Assembly: GCA_964540895.1 (NCBI GenBank)
Contig: CAZIOP010000002.1
Coordinates: 62,001-126,000, forward strand
From: Patescibacterium sp964540895
Lineage (GTDB): Bacteria > Patescibacteriota > Patescibacteriia > Patescibacteriales > Patescibacteriaceae
DNA: 64,000 bases
Direction of reading: 5' to 3'
Shown: one piece after another, positions 25,603 to 34,869 of the stretch
How the letters are laid out: the number at the start of each line of letters is the position of its first letter
How positions within the stretch are numbered: the stretch's first letter is position 1
Position numbers and translations under genes: made by a program
The notes under the pieces: generated by a model
The model's database searches: none
What the model was told of the DNA's origin: nothing
Seen by the model: the letters and a program-made list of their open reading frames with translations, nothing else

Positions 25603-25715
25603 TGGTATTACCTCCTTTCTTTTTTTAGGATTTTTTAATGTTCTAAACTAATAGTACTCTGATATGGTAAACTGATATTGAATAAATATCAAGTAATATT
25701 TATTAAATATAATAT

Positions 25716-26102
25716 ATGGAAAAAAACAAAGATTATAGCTTATTATTCATTCGCATAGCCCTGGCCATAGTTTTCGTTATTCATGGCTGGTTAAAGTTTT
25801 CTGGTTTAGAGGCAGCTGGTGAAGCCTTTGGTTCTTTGGGTGCCCCAATGCCGCACTTTTTGGCGTTTGTAGCCGCAGTGATTGAGTTTTTTGGCGGTAT
25901 AGCTATTTTATTAGGTCTATACTCTCGAATCGCTGCTGGTTTAATTGCCTGTACTATGGCCACAGCTATTTTCAGTGTTCATTTTGCTGATGGCTTTGTT
26001 GGTGGTTATGAATATCCTTTTGTACTATTGTTTGTGGCTTTAGCTGTTGTTTTTGGTGGTCCTGGCAAGATGACTATTAACTATATAATTAACAAGAAAT
26101 AA
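25716..26102 (+). CDS. DoxX family membrane protein
   Basis: A 128-residue protein with four membrane helices. The start YSLLFIRIALAIVFVIHGWL and the central GAPMPHFLAFVAAVIEFFGG block are typical of DoxX/MhqP proteins. The family is found with oxidoreductases and thiol stress proteins, but its biochemistry is mostly unknown. It ends one base before the cupin gene, so the two are co-transcribed. Confidence 0.9.
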   Translation: MEKNKDYSLLFIRIALAIVFVIHGWLKFSGLEAAGEAFGSLGAPMPHFLAFVAAVIEFFGGIAILLGLYSRIAAGLIACTMATAIFSVHFADGFVGGYEYPFVLLFVALAVVFGGPGKMTINYIINKK

Positions 26103-26103
26103 T

Positions 26104-26502
26104 ATGAAAGGTTACGTTGGAAATATTGAAAAGCTAAGTTTAGAAAATACAGATTTTCGTCAGGTATTATATACTGGCAAACACAGTCAGCTGGTGTTGA
26201 TGACCCTTAAGCCGTTAGAAGAAATAGGTATGGAGGTACATCAAGATAATGATCAGTTTTTTCGTGTTGAAAAGGGTCAGGGAAAGTGCTTAATTGATGG
26301 CAATGAATATAGCATCAGTGATGGATTTGCTGTAGTGGTGCCAGCTGGTGCAGAACACAATGTAATTAATATTTCAGAAACAGAAAATTTAAGTTTGTAT
26401 ACTATTTATTCACCAGCTCATCATAAAGACAAGATTATCCGCGCAACAAAACAAGAAGCAGAAGCTAATGAAGCTGAATTTGATGGCGTCACTAGTGAAT
26501 AA
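26104..26502 (+). CDS. cupin-domain protein
   Basis: A 132-residue single-domain cupin. Motif 1 is at about residues 40-60 (GMEVHQDNDQFFRVEKGQG) and motif 2 at about 75-92 (VVVPAGAEHNVIN). H46 and E55 of motif 1 and H87 of motif 2 are likely metal ligands. The C-terminal YSPAHHKD is typical of mannose-6-phosphate-isomerase-like cupins of this group. The substrate is unknown. It follows DoxX at once and converges on the ZIP gene. Confidence 0.88.
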   Translation: MKGYVGNIEKLSLENTDFRQVLYTGKHSQLVLMTLKPLEEIGMEVHQDNDQFFRVEKGQGKCLIDGNEYSISDGFAVVVPAGAEHNVINISETENLSLYTIYSPAHHKDKIIRATKQEAEANEAEFDGVTSE

Positions 26503-26508
26503 AGTAGT

Positions 26509-27237
26509 TTAGTGAACAAACTGACTAACAACAAACATTAAGGCCACGCCAACAATGGTGAGGCCAATTGTTTTATATGAGCTGTTTTTGCTATGTGCTT
26601 CAGGTAAAATATCTGTCGCACCAATGTATAATAGAAAACCAGCAAAAAAGCCTAAGTAGATTAATAGTACATGACTGGAAACGGTAAAAAATAAGGTTGA
26701 TAGAGCACCAATTATTGGCGCGAGAGCATCAAATAATAAAAACATTTTTGATTTAGCTGTTGTTTGTTTATTATGTAACATTAACGTTACCGTATTCATA
26801 CCATCAGTAAAGTCATGGGAGATTACAGCTATAGCAACGGCAATACCAACACCAGGATTAACTTGAAATGCTAAACCAATGCCAATGCCATCCATTAAGC
26901 TGTGTCCAATTAACGCTAAAGCTGACAATATACCAACATGTGGGTGAGTATGAGAAGAATAGTCATCTTCATGACCATGGTGAAGTAATAATGCTTTTTC
27001 TAAAATATGGAAGACAAGAAAGCCAGCTACTAACGCCACCATTACACCAGTAACGGAAAAATTATTGTCTTGGATAAGCTCAATAATTTCTGGTAAGATT
27101 TCAAAACTCACTACCCCTAGCAACACACCAGCTGTAAAGCCCATGATTGAATGGAGGTTATTCTTAAAGCGCAAAGCTAGTAAACCTCCACAGTAGGTAG
27201 AGATAAACGTTAATAATGATAGTAATACAATAGGCAT
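26509..27237 (-). CDS. ZIP family metal transporter
   Basis: A 242-residue membrane protein with about eight helices. Helix IV carries HSLMDGIGIG and helix V HDFTDGMN, the metal-binding blocks of ZIP proteins. A histidine-rich cytoplasmic loop (LLLHHGHEDDYSSHTHPH) precedes helix IV. ZIP proteins bring zinc, iron or manganese into the cytoplasm. The second motif has HDFTDG where zinc importers usually have HEIP(H/E), so metal choice is uncertain. Confidence 0.92.
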   Translation of the reverse strand: MPIVLLSLLTFISTYCGGLLALRFKNNLHSIMGFTAGVLLGVVSFEILPEIIELIQDNNFSVTGVMVALVAGFLVFHILEKALLLHHGHEDDYSSHTHPHVGILSALALIGHSLMDGIGIGLAFQVNPGVGIAVAIAVISHDFTDGMNTVTLMLHNKQTTAKSKMFLLFDALAPIIGALSTLFFTVSSHVLLIYLGFFAGFLLYIGATDILPEAHSKNSSYKTIGLTIVGVALMFVVSQFVH

Positions 27238-27295
27238 AGTAAGAGTTAGTTTTTTCAGAGTAATAGTAAGGCTTCAGTTGATTTTTGTCTACTTA

Positions 27296-27326
27296 TAAAA
27301 AATCCGAACACAGGAACGGTTCGGAT
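27296..27326 (-). terminator. terminator of the FISUMP-pilin gene
   Basis: ATCCGAA and TTCGGAT form a stem; the T run lies on the minus-strand side. Confidence 0.75.
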
Positions 27327-27346
27327 AGAAAGGTACATGAGAAAAC

Positions 27347-28435
27347 TTAGTAATTTTTGACACAGCGGACTGATACACTAAGCTCAGGAGTAGAATCAAC
27401 AGTTTGTCGAATAATTCCAGGAATATTAACATTCACACTTCGGACAATTGTGTCTGCTCCTAATAAACTTGATGACCAATAGAAAGCTGAGTCATCTCGT
27501 TCGAGAAATGTATCACTCATAAAAATATTACCACTACTACGTAGACCAGCAAGTATTGCATTAAATCCTGCTGAGCCACTAGGTAGTATCTTGGTACCAG
27601 CATTGTCACATTGTGAGCCAGGAATATCGCCATTTCGGGTGGCAACACAACCTTGACCTGTGTCTTTTAAGAATGATTCAAATTCATACCAGTCGTTATC
27701 AGAAGGAATATGCCAACCATTGGGACATAATCCTTGAGCGTTTTCAGCAGTTGAACCATCCATAGCAGCACTCCATTTATATAACGTATAGCCTGCAGCA
27801 CAATCAGCCTCAGTACCATGATTGCCAGAAGAATCTGGGCAATCTCGTTCAGTGTCTTCATCTAAATTAGTAAGTGCTACACCGTTAGGTTTGGTTCTTG
27901 TTTTTAAATTTTCAGCCATCCAGCACTGACCACCAATTTGTACGGTATTATAATTATAACCATCACGATCTGATAGTAAGGTACCACAGCTGGCTGGTGA
28001 ACCACTATAATAGTAGTTTATTCCTTTTTTTATAGAGCCTTTGTCAGTACCTAAACAGTAGGTAAGAATATAATCCCGGCCACTCGCCACAGCTTCATAA
28101 TTAAAATCTTTGTCAGGGCAAAATCCATCAGTATGTGGGCGGGGGTTAGTTGGTACTTCATTCATGTAAACGATACTTTCACTGTCCACAAATTGTTGTC
28201 CAGGAGTAATAGCTGTTGGGTAAGCACTATGCTTGTTATAGTATGACTCTAAAGCTAACACTATGGAACGAGCTTTTTCAGTTCGGGCTACATCACGAGC
28301 TTGAATTCGAGCTTTACTTACACCTACGACAACTAAGGTTGCTAACAATGTTATGATACCAGCAACAACAATTAGCTCTACTAACGTAAAGCCCCGATGT
28401 TTATGTTTTTTATTTGGCGGTAACACTGTGTTCAT
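27347..28435 (-). CDS. type IV pilin-like protein fused to a FISUMP domain
   Basis: A 362-residue protein. The N-terminus has a prepilin signal: basic leader, G at about residue 15, then FTLVELIVVAGIITLLATL, the class III/type IV pilin helix. A pseudopilin-like middle (about 30-130) is followed by a C-terminal domain of the Fibrobacter succinogenes major paralogous (FISUMP) type, seen in GGQCWMAENLKT, CPNGWHIPSDNDWYEFE, FYWSSS and a final VRCVKNY. Eight or more cysteines could form disulfides. The protein probably sits on a pilus-like fibre with the FISUMP domain exposed. A second FISUMP protein lies immediately upstream. Confidence 0.87.
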   Translation of the reverse strand: MNTVLPPNKKHKHRGFTLVELIVVAGIITLLATLVVVGVSKARIQARDVARTEKARSIVLALESYYNKHSAYPTAITPGQQFVDSESIVYMNEVPTNPRPHTDGFCPDKDFNYEAVASGRDYILTYCLGTDKGSIKKGINYYYSGSPASCGTLLSDRDGYNYNTVQIGGQCWMAENLKTRTKPNGVALTNLDEDTERDCPDSSGNHGTEADCAAGYTLYKWSAAMDGSTAENAQGLCPNGWHIPSDNDWYEFESFLKDTGQGCVATRNGDIPGSQCDNAGTKILPSGSAGFNAILAGLRSSGNIFMSDTFLERDDSAFYWSSSLLGADTIVRSVNVNIPGIIRQTVDSTPELSVSVRCVKNY

Positions 28436-28484
28436 ATATACTAGTCAATAATAATTAATTATAGCATAATATAGATGAAAAAAT

Positions 28485-28512
28485 AAAAAAGACTCTGTTA
28501 GGAGTCTTTTTT
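28485..28512 (-). terminator. terminator between the two FISUMP genes
   Basis: GACTC and GAGTC with flanking A and T runs form a symmetric hairpin that can work both ways. Confidence 0.7.
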
Positions 28513-28532
28513 AAAAGTAAACTAATTATTTC

Positions 28533-29327
28533 TTAGTTCATGACGCAGCGCAATGAAGCACTTAGATATGGAGCATTAATATCTTGTGCACCTCTCCAAA
28601 CCCCGGTTTCATCGCTATTTACATTTCGTAGAAATGTATTAGTCCCAGTAACCGTTGAAGTCCAGAAGTAACCTCCAGTATCAAAATCCATAAACATATC
28701 ACCTTGCATTTCATCGGCATAACGAATACCAGCTAAGTTAGCGTTAAAGCCAGATTCACCTCCGATTTTTAACTTAGTACCGGCAGAGTTACAGTCAAAA
28801 GCATCGTTACGTGATGCATTGCAGCTATTGTTAGTATCTTTAAGGAATGAATCCATCATATTCCATTCATGGTCAGCTGGAACATGCCAGCCATCAGGAC
28901 AAAGTCCCTGGTCACCCATCTTAGTAGAGCCATTCATAGCAGCATTAAAAGTATAGATAGTATTACCAGCATCACAATCAGCTTCAGAACCATGGAAACC
29001 TTCAGAATTTGAACAGTCTCGTTCTGAACCTTCACTTAAGTTTGTTAATGGAGTGTTGTCGGGCTTAGTTTTAGTTCGTACGTTTTCCGCCATCCAGCAT
29101 TGTTTGCCAATAGTTACAGTGCTGTATGTGTAACCATCACGATCAGTGATTGAGTCTCCGCAGGTAAAACCATCGTTAGCTAATGATAGTTTTGCTGGCA
29201 CTGATACAGAGACAACTTTGTTTTGATTTGTGGCATTATACGAAGCAATAGCTGAAGAAGTTTGAGAAATCACAAAGCCCAAACCCAATACCGCTATTAA
29301 TAAAGAAAAACTGATATATTTCTTCAT
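28533..29327 (-). CDS. secreted FISUMP-domain protein
   Basis: A 264-residue protein with a signal peptide (MKKYISFSLLIAVLGLGFVI, cleavage near SAIAS) and one FISUMP domain. It shares GKQCWMAENVRT, CPDGWHVPADHEWNMMD, GYFWTST and the ending LRCVMN with the pilin-linked paralogue downstream. It lacks the prepilin helix, so it is probably released or surface-bound. The two genes are separated by a terminator and likely arose by duplication plus domain swap. Confidence 0.86.
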   Translation of the reverse strand: MKKYISFSLLIAVLGLGFVISQTSSAIASYNATNQNKVVSVSVPAKLSLANDGFTCGDSITDRDGYTYSTVTIGKQCWMAENVRTKTKPDNTPLTNLSEGSERDCSNSEGFHGSEADCDAGNTIYTFNAAMNGSTKMGDQGLCPDGWHVPADHEWNMMDSFLKDTNNSCNASRNDAFDCNSAGTKLKIGGESGFNANLAGIRYADEMQGDMFMDFDTGGYFWTSTVTGTNTFLRNVNSDETGVWRGAQDINAPYLSASLRCVMN

Positions 29328-29463
29328 ATCTTAGTTATTAATTAATAATAATATCTCATTAGTTTAGCTAAGCAGATTAATAAAGTCAAGGCCAAAAAAA
29401 CCATTTTAGAGTACTGATGTAAGTTATTTGATCTATTAATATATGGTAGAATGTACCTTATAT

Positions 29464-31101
29464 ATGATTGAGATATTATTAGTCTTAGTTGCTGGTATAT
29501 TAACTATTGCAGCTCCTTGTATTCTGTTGCCCCTACCAATTGTCTTAGGTGCATCAGTTGGATACACCAGTAAATTACGTCCCATATTCATTACATTGGG
29601 TTTTGTGGTTACCTTTTCTGTTTTGGCGTTGACGTTAAATGTTGTGATTCAAAATCTTAATGTTGATCCTGAGATTTTGCGCCATGGCGCTTCAATCTTG
29701 TTAGTTATTTTTGGCCTATGTATGATATGGCCTTTTTTATTTGAGTATGTAACCCGTCATTTTTCCAAAGTAATAAATAAAGCAGGTACGGAAAGTGGAA
29801 AGGTTGGTTCTGGTAATAGTGGTGGTTTTTTACTTGGTGTGTTAATTGGAATAATTTGGGCGCCATGTGCTGGACCAATACTTGGTTCAATTCTAACTTT
29901 GATTTCTCAGCAAACAGATATAGTTCGTGCGTCTGTCTTGTTAATTGTTTATGCTATCGGAGCTGGTATTCCGATGTTAGCCATTGCTTATGGTGGTCAA
30001 ACAATAACTACTCGTATTCAAGTCATAGCTAAACATGGAAAAATTTTACAAAGAATTTTTGGTGTAGTAATTATTGGTTTAGGAATAGCCGTTTATTTTC
30101 AATATGACACGGTGATTCAAGCCAAGATTTTAGATTTTTTTGAAAATAGTAAGATGATGACTGTTGTTAAGGAAGAAAGAACACAAAAAAATGTTGATTC
30201 AATTGAATTAAAAGATTATGGACCTGCCCCAAAGCTAACTGGTATTACCACCTGGCATAATTCTAAACCATTAACTATTTCAGACTTAAAAGGCAAGGTA
30301 GTCTTAGTTGATTTTTGGACGTATAGTTGTATTAATTGTATTCGGACTCTTCCACACATCACTGCCTGGCATGAAAAGTATAAAGATCAGGGGCTGGTTA
30401 TTATTGGAGTACATACGCCAGAGTTTGCTTTTGAAAAAGATAATGACAATGTACAAAAAGCTTTGGATCAATATAAGATTACCTACCCTGTTGCTCAAGA
30501 TAATAATTACCAAACCTGGAATGCTTACAAAAATCACTATTGGCCAGCTAAATATCTAATTGATAAGAATGGAAATATTGTCTATACCCATTTTGGTGAA
30601 GGTGATTATATGGAAACAGAAAATGTTATTCAGAAATTATTAGGTATGAAAGCCGCTCCAGTATCTGAAACTATTTCCGAAAAAAATATAGGTTCAGTTG
30701 GTTCACCGGAAATATATTTTGGAACAGATCGATTAGCTAATTTAGCATCAGAGCAACAATCTTCAACCAAAACAACAAACTATAGTTTGCCACAAGACTT
30801 AGCTATTAATTCTTTTGCCTTGGAGGGTGAATGGGAGTTTAAACCAGAAAAAATTATTTTGCATAGTCAGGCAGGCAAGATTAAGCTACGTTTTTCAGCT
30901 GCCAAGGTTTTTATGGTAGCCGCACAACCTAGTGGTGAAGCGATTTTGAAAATAATAGTTGATGGTGAATTTAAGAAAGAGATAAAAGTAAATACTTCAA
31001 CGTTGTATACCTTATTTGATTCCACCGAATATGGTGACAAGGTTATTGAAATAGAAATCATTGGTAGTGGTTTTGAAGCCTTTACCTTTACGTTTGGGTA
31101 A
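29464..31101 (+). CDS. DipZ-like CcdA-thioredoxin fusion
   Basis: A 545-residue fusion. The N-terminal ~225 residues form a CcdA/DsbD membrane domain (AAPCILLPLPIVLGAS and WAPCAGPILGS, each with its redox cysteine). A TlpA/AhpC-like thioredoxin domain follows (about 260-400) with FWTYSCINCIRTLPH, where CINC is the active site. The C-terminal ~120 residues form a beta domain found in DipZ proteins. It carries electrons from cytoplasmic thioredoxin to extracytoplasmic thiols. The start at 29464 (TATATG context) is preferred; 29443 would add seven residues. Confidence 0.93.
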   Translation: MIEILLVLVAGILTIAAPCILLPLPIVLGASVGYTSKLRPIFITLGFVVTFSVLALTLNVVIQNLNVDPEILRHGASILLVIFGLCMIWPFLFEYVTRHFSKVINKAGTESGKVGSGNSGGFLLGVLIGIIWAPCAGPILGSILTLISQQTDIVRASVLLIVYAIGAGIPMLAIAYGGQTITTRIQVIAKHGKILQRIFGVVIIGLGIAVYFQYDTVIQAKILDFFENSKMMTVVKEERTQKNVDSIELKDYGPAPKLTGITTWHNSKPLTISDLKGKVVLVDFWTYSCINCIRTLPHITAWHEKYKDQGLVIIGVHTPEFAFEKDNDNVQKALDQYKITYPVAQDNNYQTWNAYKNHYWPAKYLIDKNGNIVYTHFGEGDYMETENVIQKLLGMKAAPVSETISEKNIGSVGSPEIYFGTDRLANLASEQQSSTKTTNYSLPQDLAINSFALEGEWEFKPEKIILHSQAGKIKLRFSAAKVFMVAAQPSGEAILKIIVDGEFKKEIKVNTSTLYTLFDSTEYGDKVIEIEIIGSGFEAFTFTFG

Positions 31102-31117
31102 GATAGTAGAAAAATAA

Positions 31118-31152
31118 AATAACGGGATTTAAGGAATCCCGTTATTATTTTT
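31118..31152 (+). terminator. bidirectional terminator between 31101 and 31172
   Basis: A perfect 12-bp stem AATAACGGGATT/AATCCCGTTATT with a 5-base loop, and A/T runs on each side. It serves both converging genes. Confidence 0.85.
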
Positions 31153-31171
31153 TCATTTCAAATTATAGATA

Positions 31172-31681
31172 TTAAGCTTCAAACTTTATTTTTATTTTAA
31201 GCTTATTGCAGATAAAATATATTTTTTCTCTAAGTCTCGTATTGAATTTATTATTGTCCCAGATAAATTGAAAAGCCTCTATAGGACTAAGAGTAATTCT
31301 TTTGCACGTAATACAGAATAATCTTGAGGCTAATAACAAGCTATTGATGTTTGCTTCATTTATTTTGGTATTAAATCCGTCTTCTTTTTTTCTGCCTCCA
31401 AAATTTATCGAAAGATTATCAATATACGTTTGGAAAAAATTAATAACGATTAAAATAACACCTTCTGCGTTGAGAGGTCCATGCTCAAATCGACTCTCAT
31501 TTTGCGGATGTAGGACATTAAGAGAATATTTATTAAAGCCTATTATCAGTGCATATTTTAATAGACAGTCATTATGAATTAAGACGTTGTCTTCAATCTT
31601 AGTAGTGTCTTTGTTTACATAGGCACGTTCATCACACTTTGGACAGAAAAATTTTACCAATGTTATTTTTTTACTTGGCAT
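31172..31681 (-). CDS. protein of unknown function with two CxxC pairs (strong SD)
   Basis: A 169-residue soluble protein with FFCPKCDERAY near the N-terminus and CITC near residue 127, which could together form a zinc site. Basic residues are common, especially at the C-terminus. No family is recognised. The ATG follows AAAGGAG, and a TTGACA-17-TATAAA promoter lies upstream. It is a single-gene unit of the orphan, ribosome-binding-site class. Confidence 0.65.
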   Translation of the reverse strand: MPSKKITLVKFFCPKCDERAYVNKDTTKIEDNVLIHNDCLLKYALIIGFNKYSLNVLHPQNESRFEHGPLNAEGVILIVINFFQTYIDNLSINFGGRKKEDGFNTKINEANINSLLLASRLFCITCKRITLSPIEAFQFIWDNNKFNTRLREKIYFICNKLKIKIKFEA

Positions 31682-31735
31682 TTTGAGCTCCTTTGATTTA
31701 TTTTTTTAAATGAGTTTTTAAATGGATTTCTATTA

Positions 31736-31764
31736 TTTATAATACAAAAAAACATTTTTGTCAA
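31736..31764 (-). promoter_or_regulatory. promoter of the 31172-31681 gene
   Basis: Minus strand TTGACA, 17-base spacer, TATAAA. Confidence 0.72.
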
Positions 31765-31861
31765 GGAAATAAAATGATTGGGTACCTATTATTTCTGAAG
31801 ACATTTGCTCAATCCATAAGCATATTTTATCTTCTGAAAGTGCATGCTATACTCACATTAT

Positions 31862-32605
31862 ATGTCTATAACCTATACTCTTACTAATCATGATTTGTTA
31901 CTTGACGAACAAATTATGACTGCAATAAAGCCGTATGTCTTAAAGATAAAGGACATGCCTTCAGAGGATAAACCACGGGAGAAATTGTCTAAATATGGTC
32001 CTTCAGCTTTATCAGTTGCTGAGTTAGTAGCTGTAGTTTTAGCCTCAGGTACTAAAAAAGAGGATGTCATGTCTATGGCTTCTCGTATTATTCGTGATTA
32101 CGGTGAACGAACGTTGTCTGGACAGACTGATGCTGTTTTATTATCTAAAGAATTAAATGTTCCTTTGGTCAAAGCCTTGCAGATTGTGGCTTGTGCGGAA
32201 TTAGGTCGACGTTTTTATGATCGTCGTGAACATGGTTTAGAAATTATTAGAACGGCCAAAGATGTCTTTAATTATTTAAAAGATTTACGCTCCTTGCCTA
32301 AGGAACATCTACGAGGATTATATGTAAATACTCATCATCGTTTAATTCATGATGAAGTAATTTCTATCGGTACTATTAATGCTAACTTAATTCATCCTCG
32401 CGAAGTGTTTAAACCAGCAATTGAGTACGGTGCTGCTGCGGTAATTCTAGCTCATAATCACCCATCAGGTATTGTCACACCTAGCGCAGCTGATATTGAA
32501 ATTACGAAACGTGTTGTGGAAGCAGGTAAGATTATTGGTATCCCATTAGTTGACCATGTCATTATTGGGAAAAATAAATTTGCCAGTATTGAGGCAGGTT
32601 ATTAA
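31862..32605 (+). CDS. radC: RadC family (MPN/JAB domain) protein
   Basis: A 247-residue protein. The N-terminal helix-hairpin-helix-like part (about residues 30-100) has DKPREKLSKYGPSALSVAEL, and the C-terminal JAB/MPN domain carries the metal site HNHPSGIVTPSAAD, with the upstream glutamate in the HDEVISIGT strand. The fold is that of a metalloprotease, but no activity is established for bacterial RadC; a role in recombination or DNA processing is suspected. The ATG at 31862 (TATATG) is preferred over one six codons upstream. Confidence 0.94.
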   Translation: MSITYTLTNHDLLLDEQIMTAIKPYVLKIKDMPSEDKPREKLSKYGPSALSVAELVAVVLASGTKKEDVMSMASRIIRDYGERTLSGQTDAVLLSKELNVPLVKALQIVACAELGRRFYDRREHGLEIIRTAKDVFNYLKDLRSLPKEHLRGLYVNTHHRLIHDEVISIGTINANLIHPREVFKPAIEYGAAAVILAHNHPSGIVTPSAADIEITKRVVEAGKIIGIPLVDHVIIGKNKFASIEAGY

Positions 32606-32621
32606 TTATTAATTTATTTTT

Positions 32622-32891
32622 ATGGAGGGGAAACAATATCAGTTAGCAACTGCTTTTGATGGTTTAGTAACCGACGGAGCGGTTTTTTGTTATTCATTAC
32701 TGCATGATGAGTCATCACCTCAGGCCTTGGAGTTAGCTGAGCAATTTAATGATTTATACCATTTATTTTTAAATAAATTTGCTCGTCTAACTCAAGAATC
32801 ATCTGTTTCAGATAATTTAGAAGAAGAAATGACTGCCTTATTAAAACAATTACTTAAAATCAAGAAAGTGTTAGTAAAAAGTGAAACATAA
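32622..32891 (+). CDS. small conserved-looking protein, unknown
   Basis: An 89-residue, mainly helical, acidic protein with no cysteines, signal or membrane segment. It lies 16 bases after radC and 6 bases before the phosphatase, so it is probably co-transcribed with both. I recognise no domain. Confidence 0.6.
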   Translation: MEGKQYQLATAFDGLVTDGAVFCYSLLHDESSPQALELAEQFNDLYHLFLNKFARLTQESSVSDNLEEEMTALLKQLLKIKKVLVKSET

Positions 32892-32897
32892 AATAGT

Positions 32898-33362
32898 ATG
32901 AATATTCATTTCGTGTGTGCTGGTAATACCAATCGCAGTCGAATGGCTGAAGCTTATTTGAATTCCAAAAAGATACTCAATATAAATGGTACTTCAAGTG
33001 GTATTAGAGCAGAAGATAATTTAAATGGACGAATCTGTAGTTATTCCAAACATATTCTGGAAGAGAATAATATTATTAATTTTACTTCATCAACCTGGAC
33101 TCAGTGTAATAGTGAGATTATAGAAGCAGCTGATGTAGTTATTTTTATGCAGTCGGAATATTTAGAGTATGTTCAGAAAGAATTAAAGATTTCTCCTTTA
33201 CATTATGAGATATGGAATATACCAGATGTTCCAATTCGAGATACAGCGCCTGGTGAACAGGTTGACTTAACCTTGGAAGCTGAAAGACTAGCCTATGATG
33301 AAAAGATTTATAAGATGATTGTTGAAAAAGTTGATGATTTGGTTCATAGAATAGAGAAATAA
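32898..33362 (+). CDS. low-molecular-weight protein tyrosine phosphatase-like protein
   Basis: A 154-residue protein with the LMW-PTP P-loop CAGNTNRSR at about residues 6-14 (C-x5-R-S). The general acid loop, normally a D-P pair, is likely VPIRDTAPG near residue 115. Related folds serve as arsenate reductases, but the family's extra cysteines are not evident, so phosphatase is the better reading. The substrate is unknown. It precedes the flavin operon but is separated from it by a promoter. Confidence 0.83.
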   Translation: MNIHFVCAGNTNRSRMAEAYLNSKKILNINGTSSGIRAEDNLNGRICSYSKHILEENNIINFTSSTWTQCNSEIIEAADVVIFMQSEYLEYVQKELKISPLHYEIWNIPDVPIRDTAPGEQVDLTLEAERLAYDEKIYKMIVEKVDDLVHRIEK

Positions 33363-33366
33363 AGCC

Positions 33367-33395
33367 TTGCCTAAAAGCTTAATATAATCTATAAT
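33367..33395 (+). promoter_or_regulatory. promoter of the flavin electron-transfer operon
   Basis: TTGCCT, 17-base spacer, perfect TATAAT. The leader before the first gene is about 35-40 bases. Confidence 0.72.
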
Positions 33396-33437
33396 ATATT
33401 CACGCACTTACTTAATTCCTAAGTTTTTTTATTTTAT

Positions 33438-33959
33438 ATGGAACAAACAACCCCTGATATAAATCCTAAATCCAGTAATAAATTCTGGATGTGGCTACTA
33501 GTAATCGCTATTCCTGTAGGTATTTTAGCTTATATTGCGATGAATCGTGAATCAAAAGAAGTATCACCTGAGCCAGTGGCTATAAAGAGTGAAGAACAGA
33601 CTATACCTTCCACTCCTTCTGAAATTACACCGTCTGAAACTCCAGATGTTACTACTGGTCAAACCTATAAAGATGGCACCTATACTGCTGTTGGAGAATA
33701 TATGTCTCCAGGTGGTCCAGAACAGATTGGTTTAAGTTTGACTGTTAAGAACAATGTGATTACAGACGCCACTTTTACACCAAAAGCTGAACGACCAATG
33801 TCAGTTCGTTTTCAAGACATGTTTGCTGCAGGTTATAAAGAGTTTGTTGTTGGTAAAAAGCTTGATGAAGTTAATCTAACTAAAGTTTCTGGTTCTTCTT
33901 TGACTCCAAAAGGCTTCAATGACGCCTTAGCTAAGATTAAAGCAGAAGCTACATCATAA
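33438..33959 (+). CDS. membrane-anchored FMN-binding domain protein (flavinylation target)
   Basis: A 173-residue protein with an N-terminal anchor (about residues 15-34), a Ser/Thr/Pro/Glu-rich tether and a C-terminal FMN_bind domain (about 78-170). The region LTKVSGSSLTPKGF corresponds to the site where ApbE attaches FMN to Ser or Thr in this family (usual form SGAT/S). The following gene is apbE, which strongly supports covalent flavinylation. The domain would lie outside the membrane and carry electrons. Confidence 0.85.
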   Translation: MEQTTPDINPKSSNKFWMWLLVIAIPVGILAYIAMNRESKEVSPEPVAIKSEEQTIPSTPSEITPSETPDVTTGQTYKDGTYTAVGEYMSPGGPEQIGLSLTVKNNVITDATFTPKAERPMSVRFQDMFAAGYKEFVVGKKLDEVNLTKVSGSSLTPKGFNDALAKIKAEATS

Positions 33960-33965
33960 TACTAT

Positions 33966-34847
33966 ATGGCGTGGTCTAAGACGCCGCTTGTTTTTGAGGC
34001 CATCGGGACTAGTTGGCAAATCGATCTTCCCGATGGTCTTTTGATATCTAAAAGAGAAGAATTATTACAACACATTAAAGAACGGATTGAGATTTTTGAT
34101 CATGATTATTCTCGCTTTCGAGATGATTCATTGATTACTGCTATATCAAAACAAGCTGGTGAATATATGCTACCAGCTGATGCCGAGCCTTTGTTTACGA
34201 TATATGAAAATGTATATCGCCTAACTAATGGTTTAGTTACTCCATTGATTGGGGATGTCTTGGTAGCAGCTGGGTATGACAAAAACTATTCTCTAAAACC
34301 TGGAACATTAGTTTCGCCTTTGACATGGAATGAGATTATAGAGCGACATGACAGAAAATTATTGGTAAAAAAACCAGTAGTATTAGATTTTGGAGCAGCA
34401 GGTAAAGGTTATTTAATTGATATTGTAGCTAATATAATTCGTGCCGCTGGTATAACTAGTTTTTGCGTGGACGCCGGGGGAGATATGGCTTATTATAATA
34501 GTGAAGAGGCTTTAAATGTAGGTTTAGAAGCCCCCTCTGATTCGACTAAGATAATTGGAGTAGCTCATATTAAAAATCAAAGTCTCTGTGGTTCAGCTGG
34601 CAATCGTAGGAGCTGGGGGAAGTATCATCATATTATTAATCCAAAAACCCTAGAATCGCCCCGAGAAATTTTAGCAATCTGGACAATAGCAGAAACAACC
34701 TTATTGGCTGATGCTATGACTACTGCGTTATTTTTTACGGATGCTTCCGTTTTACAAAGAGAATATCAATTTGAATATTTAATTATGTATGCTGATTTTT
34801 CTATTAAAAAATCAGATAATTTTTTGGTGGACTTATATACTGTATAA
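33966..34847 (+). CDS. apbE: FAD:protein FMN transferase ApbE
   Basis: A 293-residue protein of the ApbE fold, with the conserved RFRDDSLITAIS, DFGAAGKGYLID and AGGDMAY blocks, and HHIINPKT followed by TTLLADAMTTALF, which includes the Mg-binding aspartate. ApbE moves FMN from FAD onto Ser/Thr of target proteins. There is no obvious signal peptide or lipobox, so the site of action (cytoplasm or outside) is unclear. It lies 6 bases after its probable target and 22 before the reductase. Confidence 0.94.
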   Translation: MAWSKTPLVFEAIGTSWQIDLPDGLLISKREELLQHIKERIEIFDHDYSRFRDDSLITAISKQAGEYMLPADAEPLFTIYENVYRLTNGLVTPLIGDVLVAAGYDKNYSLKPGTLVSPLTWNEIIERHDRKLLVKKPVVLDFGAAGKGYLIDIVANIIRAAGITSFCVDAGGDMAYYNSEEALNVGLEAPSDSTKIIGVAHIKNQSLCGSAGNRRSWGKYHHIINPKTLESPREILAIWTIAETTLLADAMTTALFFTDASVLQREYQFEYLIMYADFSIKKSDNFLVDLYTV

Positions 34848-34869
34848 AAGTGAATGAACATTTTTTAAT

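Noticed and set aside
31302..31577. 91-codon plus-strand frame opposite the 31172-31681 gene
   Set aside because: The minus-strand gene has promoter, ribosome-binding site and a CxxC pattern; this frame has none.
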